Positions 12,601-24,185 of a stretch of DNA of 64,000 bases are shown piece after piece; position 1 is the first letter of the stretch; each line of letters opens with the position of its first letter. Made by a program: the position numbers and the translations under genes. Source of the stretch: Apostichopus japonicus (Eukaryota > Echinodermata > Holothuroidea > Aspidochirotida > Stichopodidae); assembly GCF_037975245.1 (NCBI RefSeq), contig NC_092583.1, positions 16,888,764 through 16,952,763 on the forward strand, written 5' to 3'. The notes under the pieces were generated by a model, which saw only the letters and a program-made list of their open reading frames with translations, was not told the DNA's origin and did no database searches.

Positions 12601-13118
12601 GAGTGTTTGTGTCTTCAGTTTTTTTCTCTCTCTCTATAGGGTCCTTGATGGGAACTTAAGTGTCCCTCCTGATCCTTTTTTTCTACTAAACTAAATTAAA
12701 CTAAACTTATTTCTCTGTCACATCTTCTTCTGTTTTTTTTCAGGACAATGGACCAGCTCGTCTAAGCTATGCCCAGGTAATAAGCAAGCCAAAGCCAGCC
12801 AATAGTGAGTCTGCTGAAGCTCCCACATCTCCAGTGGAGACTCCACCAGAGAAACAGGGCTCAAACCCTCTGTCAGGGTCAGCCGCTGCTACAACAACAA
12901 CAACAACAACAGGTCAACAAGCACAACGAAGCCAACAAGGTAATGGTGGTAGTAATAGTAGTAGCACCGATTCCAAATCAAGCCATCCTCCCAAAGCTCT
13001 GAGGGACAGACCTCGTTTTCGAAAAGGTGACATTAATGGGGATATCAGGCCGTCTGGAAGGAGAGAGGCCCATGGAGGGCGTAGGTCCCCTCCCCACCAG
13101 AAACCGTCAAGTAGATAA
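435..13118 (+). CDS. LARP4: LARP4/LARP4B-like La-related protein, 3' part of the gene (7 exons, 5' end outside window)
   Basis: Spliced CDS: 435-674, 2499-2581, 5261-5506, 7004-7250, 8029-8228, 8921-9173, 12744-13118. Every exon has AG/GT borders and the phases join without a stop (0, 2, 2, 0, 2, 0), giving about 548 residues. LARP4 proteins bind poly(A) and PABP in the cytoplasm and stabilise mRNAs. The first residues (ARIKAK) match the end of the LARP4 RRM. They are followed by the Pro/Tyr-rich stretch with IPPSWPTSPTYF. Exon 4 carries FPPLPG and then DIVKGV, the same order as in vertebrate LARP4. The last exon opens with RLSYAQVISK, like the KPSYAEI segment of LARP4B, and ends in a basic RR-rich tail. 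The La motif, most of the RRM and the PAM2-like motif would lie upstream of the window. Vertebrates have two paralogues; I cannot say whether this is LARP4, LARP4B or a single ancestral gene. Confidence 0.88.
675..2498 (+). other. LARP4-like intron
   Basis: Bounded by gtgagt and tttcag. Apart from the CTCCCT tract at about 2030-2325, nothing coding is seen; open frames are short and lack splice support. Confidence 0.6.
2030..2327. repeat. (CTCCCT)n homopyrimidine tract
   Basis: About 300 bp of nearly pure pyrimidine on the + strand, built of CTCCCTC variants, with a more CCCTCC-rich irregular core around 2120-2225. Frames through it are Ser/Leu/Pro or Arg/Glu/Gly low-complexity artefacts. 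Homopurine-homopyrimidine mirror tracts of this kind can form triplex DNA. Confidence 0.95.
2499..2581 (+). CDS. LARP4: LARP4-like exon B
   Basis: 83 nt, enters in phase 0 and leaves in phase 2. Acceptor tttcttttcag, donor gtaagg. Encodes SAYGPPSAFPHHNYQ followed by VTGVARYQGTRT. Its frame links exons A and C without a stop. Confidence 0.8.
2582..5260 (+). other. LARP4-like intron
   Basis: 2.7 kb of AT-rich sequence between donor gtaagg and acceptor cttggcag. No repeat or gene recognised. Confidence 0.6.
5261..5506 (+). CDS. LARP4: LARP4-like exon C (Ser-rich, disordered)
   Basis: 246 nt, enters in phase 2 and leaves in phase 2. Acceptor cttggcag, donor gtaaga. Begins NNNRIHPRSVSTPELPSS and ends with DDAVITNR. 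Low-complexity polar sequence with several Ser/Thr-Pro and basic patches; no folded domain seen. Confidence 0.82.
5507..7003 (+). other. LARP4-like intron
   Basis: 1.5 kb with a short TG-rich stretch around 5640-5690. No other structure recognised. Confidence 0.6.
7004..7250 (+). CDS. LARP4: LARP4-like exon D (FPPLPG / DIVKGV signature)
   Basis: 247 nt, phase 2 to phase 0. Acceptor tttgaacag, donor gtcagt. Holds basic RFRKRHEDK, then PPDLSSFPPLPG and MADIVKGVKDPK. This order is the main reason for assigning the gene to the LARP4 family. Confidence 0.87.
7251..8028 (+). other. LARP4-like intron
   Basis: 778 bp between gtcagt and tttctacag. AT-rich; nothing else recognised. Confidence 0.6.
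8029..8228 (+). CDS. LARP4: LARP4-like exon E (poly-Ser, Gln/His-rich)
   Basis: 200 nt, phase 0 to phase 2. Acceptor tttctacag, donor gtaaat. Contains a (TCA/TCG)n-encoded serine run and then QQHHQHQQ. The Ser run is a coding microsatellite that may vary in length between individuals. Confidence 0.8.
8165..8600 (+). repeat. Degenerate tandem copies of an exon end plus donor
   Basis: The 3' end of exon E (CAGCACCATCAACACCAGCAA through cagtcag/gtaa) and its downstream intron are followed by related copies near 8310-8360, 8445-8497 and 8575-8590. Shared blocks are tacctgagtctaaatacct, a CAGCACCACCAGCAA-like block, and (in the 8445 copy) catacagtcag/gtaagg. Using the 8445-8497 copy as an exon would add 37 or 49 nt and shift exon F into a frame with a stop, so it is probably a pseudo-exon. 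Confidence 0.6.
8921..9173 (+). CDS. LARP4: LARP4-like exon F (Ser/Thr/Ala-rich)
   Basis: 253 nt, phase 2 to phase 0. Acceptor ttccttgcag, donor gtaaga. Only the frame starting HGHTQVVPPPSDADRK is open to the end; joining in phase 0 instead reaches a stop. This frame therefore fixes the upstream join to exon E directly. Confidence 0.8.
9841..9882 (+). repeat. G-rich tract with quadruplex potential
   Basis: Several runs of 4-8 G separated by 1-3 bases, on the coding strand of the LARP4-like intron. It meets the usual run-and-loop pattern for a G-quadruplex in DNA or pre-mRNA. Confidence 0.6.
11388..11802 (-). mobile_element. Penelope-like element 3' end fragment
   Basis: Read on the minus strand this matches the 3' part of the Penelope-like element at 45949-46345 almost base for base. 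It includes the GATCCTGCTAGGATC stem followed by gaaacgtc, the acaagtaacagtaacagaaggga block (on +), G-runs and the end at atgtccttcctgaatgtt. It carries no coding domain here and abuts the LINE fragment. Confidence 0.75.
11898..12712 (+). mobile_element. CR1-like non-LTR retrotransposon, C-terminal RT fragment
   Basis: An open frame from about 11904 (FNIDKCKVMHIGRSN) to the stop after CNRV at 12600-12602. It has the features typical of the RT C-terminal region of CR1/RTE/Jockey-type LINEs: KCKVMHIG, LGMIKRNF, YKQLVRPHLEYAVQAWNPY, VQRRATRMI, RRLRGDLIQVFKI and FFSNRVVNEWNGLP. The catalytic FADD region is missing, so the copy is 5' truncated. The 3' end near 12685-12712 has repeats of the type aaactaaatt, like LINE tails with short tandem repeats. 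The frame is unbroken over 230 codons, suggesting a fairly young insertion. It sits in the sense orientation in the last LARP4-like intron. Confidence 0.85.
12744..13118 (+). CDS. LARP4: LARP4-like last coding exon with stop
   Basis: 375 nt in phase 0, ending in TAA at 13116-13118. Acceptor tgttttttttcag. Opens DNGPARLSYAQVISKPK, comparable with the conserved SYAEI block near the LARP4B C-terminus. It then has a (ACA)n-encoded Thr run, a Ser/Asn-rich stretch and a basic tail with RFRKGD and GRREAHGGRR. Confidence 0.85.
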   Translation, partial: DNGPARLSYAQVISKPKPANSESAEAPTSPVETPPEKQGSNPLSGSAAATTTTTTTGQQAQRSQQGNGGSNSSSTDSKSSHPPKALRDRPRFRKGDINGDIRPSGRREAHGGRRSPPHQKPSSR

Positions 13119-16100
13119 GTGATTTGGCTAAAGGGCACCCGTACAGTTTTCAGCCAGGGCAAAATTATCCGATGGTGGAGACAGAGAAAAGAAGAGCACA
13201 TTATGACTCTTTTTGTAGATGTTTGCGCACTCTAATTGCCGAACGAACAAATAAGGAGATGAAAACATGTTCTGGAACCATGGAATGACACTGTTGTTTT
13301 TCTCCTTTTGAAGTGGAGATTTGCTGGAAGCTTGCCTTAGCAGAAGATTTGAGATTGCGAGCAGTTTGGTTAATATAGAGAATTATATATCTTCTGAACA
13401 ATATGGCATGTAACATGCAAACCTGAACAATGGACGGTGTCTATAAACCATTGATACATGGTAAGCCTCATTTTATCAAGGGCTTGTAAAAAAAAAATAT
13501 CAAAAATATGAAATCAAAAACATTAGTTTAAAAAAAAAAACTTCATCAATGTGTGTGATTCGTTTCCTTAGTTTCAGATAATTGGGGTTGAGACTAAAGG
13601 TATGAACTATCCTATTTTCATCGGAAAGTGTTTTCATTTCACTTGTGTTGAGTTGTGGAACAATTTCTGAGCACCGACAACAAGCAAAGGGAGTGATTGA
13701 CTTCAAGTTAGAAGAGAACACTTGTATCAATTGAGGAGAGAGTTTTGCAATTCTGTAGTCATCCAAACTGACAGCATATGAGAGAGAGAAAAAATGCTTA
13801 GTTGTGCCTTGATATGATAGGGCAGAAAAGGGAAAAAGAAAGAGACTGATTCCCATTTTTGCCCAATTTTGGAGAGAAACAAGGGAACCATCTTAATCAT
13901 TTTACTGATAATGACAGTTCAAAAGAAATGATTGAGGTTTTGGTCGTATGGAAATTATTTGAAATATTTGTGAAGGACTCTCAGGAACTAATGATGATGA
14001 TGATGAGAGGGAGAGCTTTCACTGCATACTACCTAAATACAAGCAGCAAACTTGAAGCTTTGCAAGAGAATTTTTAAAATCACCTTGTGAGTTTGGTAAT
14101 ATTACCTTTAAAAATTCAAACACATTACCACTAGTGAGCTTTGTACATTGGTAACTAAAAAGTGTAACAGATTGCGGTAAGGAGGTTTGCTGGACGCTGT
14201 TTAACTTTATGACCTGTCTCTGTGGCGAACCTTAAAACAACTGACCGAAGCTCTTATTCAAAGGATGGCGTCGTTGGTTAAAGCTATGTATTACGCTTGG
14301 AGTAGGGAGTGTAATTTGCTTCCGGTGGAATTGTCGCAAGCCAAATATTCTTTTCTGATGAAGTGAATATTTTATCATCCATAGTGTCAGTTGGAAATTT
14401 GTTCAAAACATCGTTGATGATCATTTTTCCCCTTTTTGAACAAATTTGATCTTTCAAAGTATTTCTTCTATTTCTTTTGAGGAAGGTTATGTGATACATG
14501 GCTTAAGCATATTCCAAGATGCAGAAAGTCCCCAATTTCATCCTCTTTTAAAGTGAATTAGAGAAAATGCAGAGAGTCTTAATGAAGTCTTGTGGATGCT
14601 GTGATGTGAAACTAGACAATGAGTGCAATCAAGAGGACATTTTTCTCTTAAATTGTGTTGGATTCAAGAGGAGATGAAGGGACTGTGTTGTCATCAACTT
14701 GCATTTATCAATCCAGTAAATGCCAAGACTGGTATATGTCTTGCACTTTATATAAGGAAATCTGACAAATGTTAAATAGTATTTTAAAGGTGTATCTCTA
14801 ATTGTAGACTTGAAAGTTTGCTTAATCTTGAAGTTATTTCAAGGAGAATTAATAACTTCTAGATTGAAGATATATATATCTTGTTTGCAACTTGATATGT
14901 CATAGTTCACTTGAGCATTTAGCTGGTCAAGGTTTTAGCAAGGCGATTTTACTCTGGCCAAGTTTTGTATTTGGTTGTTGTTGGACGTTGACTGACATGC
15001 AGGTCGGAAGTGCTGGTATGTTGAAAGGTTTCATGTAGCATGCTTTGGACAAGTTGACCTGATAACATCGAAAAAAAAAACAGGTGGCTAGCATTTGGCA
15101 TTAATTAAATGGTGAAAGGGTGGATGCAGTCAAAGATATAGGTACTATAAGAGAGATTTCATTCCACAGAGAATGCTATGGAAGAATAAAGAGCCACATT
15201 CTGAGAGACTAAAATGCTTGTCGCTTAAAATTGGGTGGGCTGGTTTCATAAGTGATAACTTTGTTGGACATTGCTAATACCATTCTAGTCATTATTGGCT
15301 CAGTCAAATTGGATGGGGATGCAGGTTTTGGCTTGTTGGCAACTTTAAGAGCTCTTTGGATATTTTGTCTTTGTTCATAGGGTCCTTTATTTTATACCCT
15401 TTTCTCAACTTACATCTAAGAATGGGCTGTGGATGAAGGATCCTGTCATCAAACTGAACTTGTTCTTCGTTGAAACCTTCACAGAATAAATGTTGGAGTG
15501 GCTTAGAACTAATTAGAGACTGTTTTAAAATTCAGTCAGTAGGGTTTAATGTCAAATGTTGGAGGGAAGACTTTACATCACAAATGCTTTTAATCCTAGT
15601 TGCTTTTCAAGTTTGTACATTGAACCACTGTGAAGTAAAAATTGTCAAGGGACTTTTGTTTTAAGTAGTGAGCTAACATAGCTTAGCTGTCTCTCAGATG
15701 CTTTCATAGGTCGTATAACTGCAAGGTTGGGTAGTGAGGGCGAGTTGGATTAAAGGGAAGCATGGCATATTAGAATCATCTGTGATGTTGCTGTGCTGCA
15801 GTGTGGTTGGGGGTGTCTTCATACCAGTTACTAGACAAATGCATGATAAGTTTGGTGACTCACAAATATTTAGTACCAAGCTAGGGTCAAAGTCTGCCGT
15901 CTACTCAAATGATTTTGACAGATGAACGTAGCAAGCATACGACCTCACATTTTCTCCTCTGTATGGAAAACGGGATTGGGGTAAAGGTACAGATGCTTGA
16001 AAGTCGTGAGGGATCTTACAAATAGAAAATACATTCATAAAAGGATTGACACAACAAGAGACCAGTCTGACAGGCTTCATTTGTGAAGGGGCTTGAAAAG

Positions 16101-16984
16101 TGTTGTGTAAGTGATGAAACTTCTAATGGCATAGAGAGGCGAAAAGGAGATGCCGAACTTAAGAGCAGGACTCTGTAGTGGGGTGGATGATGATGCACTA
16201 GGGTAAGAGGGAAGTGGTTCACTTTGTACAAAGCTCAAGTGGTGAGTGAGAAAGTTAGCAGTACAGAGGCCAAAATATGCTTCCACTGTTAGAAACAAAG
16301 ACAAAAAAAAAGAAGAAAGAATATTTGTAAATGTGTTATTTCAATTCTAATGGTTTATATGAATTACTTCTATCAAAGATATATGAACATGTTTTTTTTT
16401 CTTTTTCAGTTGTTATTTTTTTGTCCAACTTTTTTGGGGGAGGGGGGTGTGGGGGGATTCAGTATGAAACATGGAGCTGGCTAAATTGTAGAAAGTTGTA
16501 CATTCAGATTAAATGAAAATAGAAAAAAGATTTAATGTATCTATCCTTGTTCCATTTTCTCACTGCTATAAGGTATATTTACCTGTTGAAGTCGGTCATT
16601 TGTGATGCACTTGTTTAATAGCTACAGTGATTATTTGTAAACTGTTGAGAAATTGCTTTTATTAATGTTTCGTTTCTATGGATATGTCTCGTCATGGTCG
16701 TTGATGAGATTGGGCAGATAGTTGTTGTTATCATTCATTGTGATATTAAATGTTTATATATGTCTCGTGTTTTGGCATGTTCAGTTTGTGATATAGTCGA
16801 GCATATCGAGGTGTTTAGTGTACGTAAAAGTCAATATTTGAAAGAGGGTGGGGGATGAGGGGTGGGCCCTCTTTTTATAGGGTACCTTCCTTTGAAGAGG
16901 TTAGGTTCTAACTTTGTGAATGCATTTAAGAGAACCAATACCTTTTCATGTTGATAATTTGTATCAGTTTGAGTTTTTTTCTGC

Positions 16985-16990
16985 AATAAA
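16985..16990 (+). promoter_or_regulatory. Candidate polyadenylation signal AATAAA
   Basis: AATAAA in a T-rich context about 3.9 kb after the LARP4-like stop. It is one of several equal candidates (15185, 25306); transcript ends are needed to choose. Confidence 0.25.
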
Positions 16991-19900
16991 TATTTGGTCA
17001 AGGATTAGCTGGTGCATGGAAGTAATAGATTAGTAAGGTCTGCTTTCCAAAATGGAATAAGTTTGGTTAGAGAAAGGTCTTCTGTACTTAGTTACTCATT
17101 TTACTCAATATTTGGTGGTGAGCAGTAACTAAAACATGAACTAGAAAAGCAGTTCATATAGTGAAGCAATAGTTAAATTTCTTCAAGTTCACATAGTTTT
17201 CTTCAAAAATGCAACTAAAAAACTACTTCTTTTTTCAGTATTTTAACCTTGGTGGGTCTTTTACATTCAGCAACTTTTTTTCAGACACAATAAGTAAGTT
17301 AGCTGATGTTGTTCTGGGCTTTGTGTTTTGAACTAAAACAAGGTTCTACAGGTAGGGTTGAAATTACTTCTTTCAAAGTAGCCAATATTTTGTTTTTAAA
17401 TTTTTTTTATCTGCCAACTAGTTTGTATATGTTGTTTTTCTTTGATGAAAGTTCTAGACATTGCTTTTGTCATTTTCAAATTCCTAGTCGGACGACTGTC
17501 GTTGAAACTTGGTGGTGGAGTTGAACAAAAATTTGTAAAATTGTGATGAGATCATAATTGTCAAAAGTCATAATCTCTCTCTCACTCTTTGATTCATTTG
17601 TAACCATCAGTTGGAAGTTTTCTGGTGGTTTTACTTCAGCTTGGTTGAATTTAAAGGAGTCTGGTCTGAAATGAATCTTGAGCTGAAATGAGAACATAAA
17701 CATAAATAGAGCTAGGTGTGGGTATCTAGATTTACTAATGTCACTTTAGTCTTTGTAAACATTGTTCACCTAATCCTGTTATGCCAACCAATGCAAGCAG
17801 TATTATTTCTGAGAACCAACCATACACATTACTTCCTAAAAGCAGTGTGCTTGTTCTAAAGCTTACTTCAGATCTTTCTGTTTTTCATTTGTTACTATTC
17901 TGCCAACTTAGGAAAAACATCTTAAAATCATTTTTTGAATCTCGCAAGTAGTATTATTTACCTAAGCATACCGGATCAGCTGTTTGTAAAATAAGCCCAT
18001 TTTAATTAGAAAAAGGGGAAAAAAAACCACAATTACCTCATTTGGCATCAGTCCTGCAGTGTCCTCTGGCTGTAGGACGATGTACAACGCACTTCAGACA
18101 GCTTATTTTTAACTTACATTTAAAACCTTAGGCAGCTTCAAAGCAGGAACTGATTGCTTCAAGGTTTGTGACATCATTCACCTTTGACCTTGAAGTCTTT
18201 CCTGTCTTTCGGATCATTTCATGAGCAGTTGATGTAAAAAAAAAAACAGTTGTTGCAGTTTTTGTGAGTAGTTATGTTTGCAAACCCCGCCACCCCCCCT
18301 ATTTTAGCACCCCACCAGAGATAGTTTGAATCATCAGGCAGGTTTTCCTTGTCGAAGAAAGAAAAGTACAAACCTCATCTTTTTCCAATTTGGATCACTT
18401 TCTGAATTGTTCAAATCCCTTTTTTGGGGGGCAGAAAGTTTCTACTTCTGATTGATTTCATTCTACTATGCTTGATATTATTGTATGAGTAAATCAGAAA
18501 ATAAAAACTAACTGGACTGATTATCAACAAAGTATAGAAGCTTAGGTAATTACTACACCCCCAAAGAAATGAATGGAATAATCCATTTAATACTCATTAT
18601 ATTCAGAGGCCTAGACAAGATGGCTTCTTGATCAAGGTCCCTTTCTGGAAAAAGGGAATGTGCGAACCAAGAACTATTTTGAAGAGAGGACAAGTATAGT
18701 AAATAGAATGGTTTGATTGCAATTGTTATTAGTAGCAACAAGTGCTGTTGTCTTAAACTTAGTTGCTATGACAACATATTACATGAGACATATTACTTGA
18801 GGTATAAAATCTATAGTACAAGTATATTGTACTAACTTATTTAAATACCCTTAGCATTCTTTTTGCAATCTCAGGACAAACGTGTTTGCAAACAAACCAA
18901 ACACCGACCTTTTTGGATCGCACTACTACATAGCTGGATAAAGGGAATCATTTTGTGTAGCCTTTTAAACGCTGTGTAGTTTGTCCATTTAGAAAATATT
19001 ACTGTTCCAGTGTAAAAAAACTGCAGTACAACCTTGGAACTATGTAGATATTTGACCTACTTAGATATTTGACTTAATTAGATATTTGACCTACTTAGCA
19101 TAGCATTTTGTGATGCGATACTGGATAAATTATTCCCTGAAATGAGCTGAGGTCTGTCCCGACTTATGGTTTGCAGAATATAATAGTGAACAGATAAATG
19201 CACCATTATGGGTGAAAATAATAATACTTCATAACTTTCTTACAGAATATTGTGCTAGTATTAGGTCCAGTTTGAAGTATGTATATATGTCAAAATAAAA
19301 TGTAAACCAGCGGCTGAAAATAGTTTGAGCTGATTAGCTGCAAAATTCAATTTATTGGCACATTTGTGATTTCATGTCGATCAGTTAACATTCATAAATT
19401 GCTCTCCATTGTAGCACAGTTGCTCATAAACTCTTCACACAGGTGGCACAAGAATCATTGAAGTTATATATTACAACTTTTTTTGCACAAAATCCAGTCA
19501 GTCTCTGAAAACTAACTGCTTCTCTCCTCAAACAGGAAAATTATTCTGCATTGAACAATATCTAGAGGTGTATTCTTGACAATCTACAATCTTTTGATTT
19601 AACATGTTAAGTTTAGATTCTGAATTAAAGCTTGTTGTGTACAGCATCTTGACATGTTGGACCTTCTGAGTGCCAGGGAGCAAAACATGCCAGAAGTCCT
19701 CCCAGGAATAGTGCAGGGGGCTAACTGACAGAGCAGAATTGATAACATTTAATAGAGTGGTATAGAATGTGTCTAACCACTGGGTTTATTTGTTCATGTA
19801 TTCAATTACATCTTGGATTCATCATAGGCATCTTTTGGGATGTTGTAAAAGTCTGTGAAGAAACTCCGGACAATGGAGAAAAAAAACTCTTGAAAAATGG

Positions 19901-20200
19901 TATTCTCTAAATGATCGATTTGCCAGGACTGCCCGTCTAAAAGAGGAGAGCGTAATTAAGATCAGATAAATGGTGTATCATGTATGGTCTGTGTGGTTCA
20001 ATTGTATATAACAGATTGGTTTTCTCTTGATAGTGATTTGTGGTTTTCATTTTAATTTAGCAGTCGTGTGACAAGAAATCTCAAACCTAGAAGAAAGTAA
20101 CAAGTATTACCTGACAGTCTAGTACTTCTTAGGAATATTCCAAAACACCTCATCCATTTTGAACCACCATAAAGACAGTACATTATTATTCAGAGTGATA

Positions 20201-20231
<31 letters not shown>

Positions 20232-23200
20232 CTTGATTAAGTCTGTAAATATCCATCCAATTTATGAATAAAATCCTGCAAAAACAATGGGACTTAATTA
20301 ACTCTCTGCAAAGAGATTGGCTGGATTTAAATATTGGCTGGATTTGAAAGCTAAAGATAAGCACCTGAAAATGAGTCTCTCTGTTGGTCTTAACCAGAAT
20401 TAGAGGCGGTGTGTTTGATAACCAAATTGTACATTTTGAACTACGATGTTCCAAAACTCATCTTTCAAATATCCAATCAAATGTAATCTTTCTCAATTAT
20501 TAATATTGAGATTTTACAATATTAACGGTAATATTTGTAAACTTGGAGTTTGAATTTGGTTTCTGATTGGGGTTGATAATTTTTGTAACCTTTTTTCACT
20601 TTGGTAGTTATGTTCGATAGTTATAGTCATTTGTTGGTCATTTTTCTTTTCCTTTTGTTGCGGCCTTTTAAATTTTCTTCATGTTTTGTTTGCAGCGTTT
20701 AAAGTCTAACGTCTTCAGTGATTTCAAATGTAGTTTTTTTAGTATTGGTACTGGATGTATTAGTAAGTATTAAAGTTACCTGTATTAAATAGGATAGATT
20801 GCTTAATAAGACTCCCAACAGTAATTAAGGAGATTTATTACAGACACTTGCAAAACCTGGTTGGAATTCCATCTTTATTCTAGCCAAGTTTTTTTTTCAT
20901 TTGTATCGGCAATTGTAACAAGAGAATATTATTACTTCATTTGCACCTGGGCACGCAGTGGTGTAACTATAGTTTAAGAGGCCCTTTGCTTTAACTTGAT
21001 ATAAGCAGCACTTGACACATAAAGTTATGCAACAAACCACAATGCTATACGGCTATCTCACTCAACAGGCAGTTGTGGTTGGTCCTGTTAACTTGTCGGA
21101 ATCTACCCTTGGGAGGGTCCCTGGACAATGGTGCAATGAACTACCATGAACTGCCTCTTGCTTTGCCTCTGCCTGGCTTGTGAAGAGCAGGATCTAAACA
21201 GTCATTATGTAGAGCTGCTTTGCAAGCTCTTGAAGCTTTGATGTGTGTACGGTGTTCTCCAAGCTGGCGGGTAAGATAACCTGGCCCAGTCTGTATAAAA
21301 TGAGATAACTTTACACCCCAACATGCATTTTTAAAACCACCTTTTAAGTGTAAGGAAGGTAGAGACTATAAGGTTTCAGTGGAATTATTCCCATACCACA
21401 AGGTACACCTTTCCGATTGTGATTTCAAGTTTTTGATTTTCTGTCTGTTTTAGTCAAGTATAGGCTTACAACAACTACACCATGGTAAACTAAAGACTTG
21501 TGCTTGTGAGACCAATGTCAGTAATATCAGCATAACAACAAAATTCAGAAACCATTTGGTTGATAATTCAACAACCAGATGAAATCATTTGTTTTGTCCC
21601 ACTGATTGTTTTCCTTTTCAATATGCACGATAAGTTAATCCTGTTCAACTGGCCTTTGATGTTTTCATATTCTTCAGTATGTATCTTGATGGGGCTTTCA
21701 TAACATTTAGTGGTATCTGAAACTTTTAACTAGGGTTAGGTTTGCGGTCTATTCATACATCATACCATAGATTATTCATTTGTGAGATACTGTTACATCT
21801 TTTTGTTTCTTACTTGCGTTTTTTTTAAACATTTTCCCCTTGATTCACTCTTTAGGGTTTTGGACATTTTGATCAGTTCTGTGACGGTACATGTACGCAA
21901 AATTTAAGCGGCTGGTTTCGCTCAGAGAAAGCTGAAATATTCAGAGATTATATCCAATGTATTCATTTTAGTGGAGTCGATTAACATGAAATGGGACAGC
22001 CAACATTGTATACCAAGTATACCAAGGCATATATTTCTATGAGACTCACTTTCAGATTTAACATAATCTAACTCAAAATTTACTACCCATCTCCCCCTCC
22101 CCCTGGTAATAATTTGATAACTATAATCTATTGATTGATGCAGGAGTTCTTGTGATTTTACTATCCTACACTGGTAGTAGCCTTCTCTAACCACCACTTT
22201 CCAACCGCTCACCATTACAAGAGCCAAAATTTTTAATTTCTCAATAAAACTGTACCACAGAATTCATTTTTTGTATAGCAGTGGTAATTGGAAGCAGTTT
22301 TCAACTTGAAATTTGTCTTGTTCACTAATGAAAGTAGAATCTGGTTCGGGGAAAACTTGATATATTTGGTAAAATTTTTAAGAATTGTTGGTTATTTTTT
22401 ATTAGCTTATATAATATTTTGAATGGTTCAAACTAGAATTATCTGGACATTTATCTATAAACTGACCTTCTGGGTCCGAAAAAAAAAATTTAACAGAAAA
22501 GGAAGAAAGATATCCAAATGTTTTTGCAATTCTTTAAGTTACATTTCATTAGCTTTTATTGCTTGCAAGAAAGTAAAAGTCAGTCTACACAGTTTGGTAT
22601 TTTTTTTTTATTCTCTTTGTTTTTGGACTAATTTGTGGTTTTGCCATTGTTTATCTTTACGGAAATTCTTCATTTTATAGTAACAGCATGTGTTTTGACA
22701 AAGCAATTAAAAATGATATGTAATTGTAGCCAACTAATTAAAAGTATGATTAAAAATCAGGGTTTTGCACTCAGTGAGAAATCAGATGTATAAGAATTAG
22801 ACAATGTGCAAATTTTCCAATAAGATTTGTGGAAATGAAATGCAAGTGGTTGTTTAATATTTAAAAAACAAATTTGAATGATTGAAAAAAATGTTCCTTT
22901 ATGGTTTTTACCTCTCATTTGCTTATAAGAGACTCTATATATCTGAATGATAATCATTTAAGTAAAAGTTACTAATTTATAATTCAGAAATGTGATACAA
23001 GAGTAATCTGCCAAAAAAACACACAAAAAAATCACAGAGATATAGGTGTCACACTGATAATAGAGGATTGGTTGTAAGGTTGCATTTCTATCTATATATT
23101 AAAAAAAGATTGCAGCAAAATGTGATGCCAGATATGTTTATATCATAAACACATTCAGGCTAAGATAGGTTGAACTATCTTTTGCCATCTTGCGGTTAAC

Positions 23201-23744
23201 AGTCTCCTTAAATGGTCATTAATGTTGCTTCCCAGTCTTAGATTTCTAGAAATTGCCAGATTAAATCAAATGCAGTTTGCTAGAGATTCTTTCAGTCTGA
23301 AGGATTTCGTAGATAATCAATGTTAAATTTGAGGGACAATACTTTGTGGCCAGTAGTAAAATGCTTCTGGAAATTTGAACTAAACAAAAGGAAGTAACGG
23401 GAAACAGTTTTCTCAAAACATTTTCAACTTCCAGATTGGCAATGTTTGCATCTAGGAGCCTTGACAACAAGTTATGGAAGCAAAAGAACTGTGATATTAG
23501 TTCTAGCTTATGCCATTATAGAATCTCAAGTTTTATCTTTGAGAATTGTTTCGAGTATATCAGACTAAATGTGTTTTGTGTTACTACTGAATAAGAACTC
23601 TCGCTACAAAACTGATAGAAGAAACATTCTTATAATAAACCGCTTTATATATACTTTATATACATTCTTAACTCGCCAAGGGTTAAATAACTTAATTGCA
23701 ATATAATACTATGAAATGAAATTCATATGACTAAAAGTATGACC

Positions 23745-24185
23745 AACCAGAGTATGGTACATGATGTTATGGAGATCAGTTATGATGGTGTGGTGAAACC
23801 ATGGCATCATGATGAACCATGGTCAGAAAGATGATAAGACGGAACCATGGTCAAGAAATTTCCATGATGAAACTATGGTCATAATGTGTAGTATGCTGTA
23901 GCCATGCTATGATTACCATGGTCATAGTAGCAATATTACTTAACCATGTTCAGAATGGTAGCATGCCGCAGCCATGATGTAATAGCAATCATAGGGGTCA
24001 TAATAGCAATATATTGTTACCGCGGTCTTAATAGTGGTTATGCCATAGGTATGTGATAACCGTAGTCAGAATAGCAATATAATGTAATCTTGGTCAGAAG
24101 GTTAGTATGCCGTAACCTTGATCAGAATGTTAGTATGATGTCACTCTGGTCAGAATTAAAATATATGAAACCAGTCAGAATGTGG
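23745..24185. repeat. Degenerate CCATGGTCA-type minisatellite
   Basis: Recurring accatggtcagaa and gtagtatgccgtaacc motifs at irregular 30-50 bp spacing. The repeat is decayed and its unit length uncertain. Confidence 0.5.

Larger units (their letters stand above)
9174..12743 (+). other. LARP4-like intron carrying retroelement fragments
   Basis: 3.6 kb between gtaaga and tttttcag. Holds a G-rich tract (9841-9882), a Penelope 3' fragment (11388-11802) and a LINE fragment (about 11898-12712). The rest is AT-rich and featureless. Confidence 0.65.
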
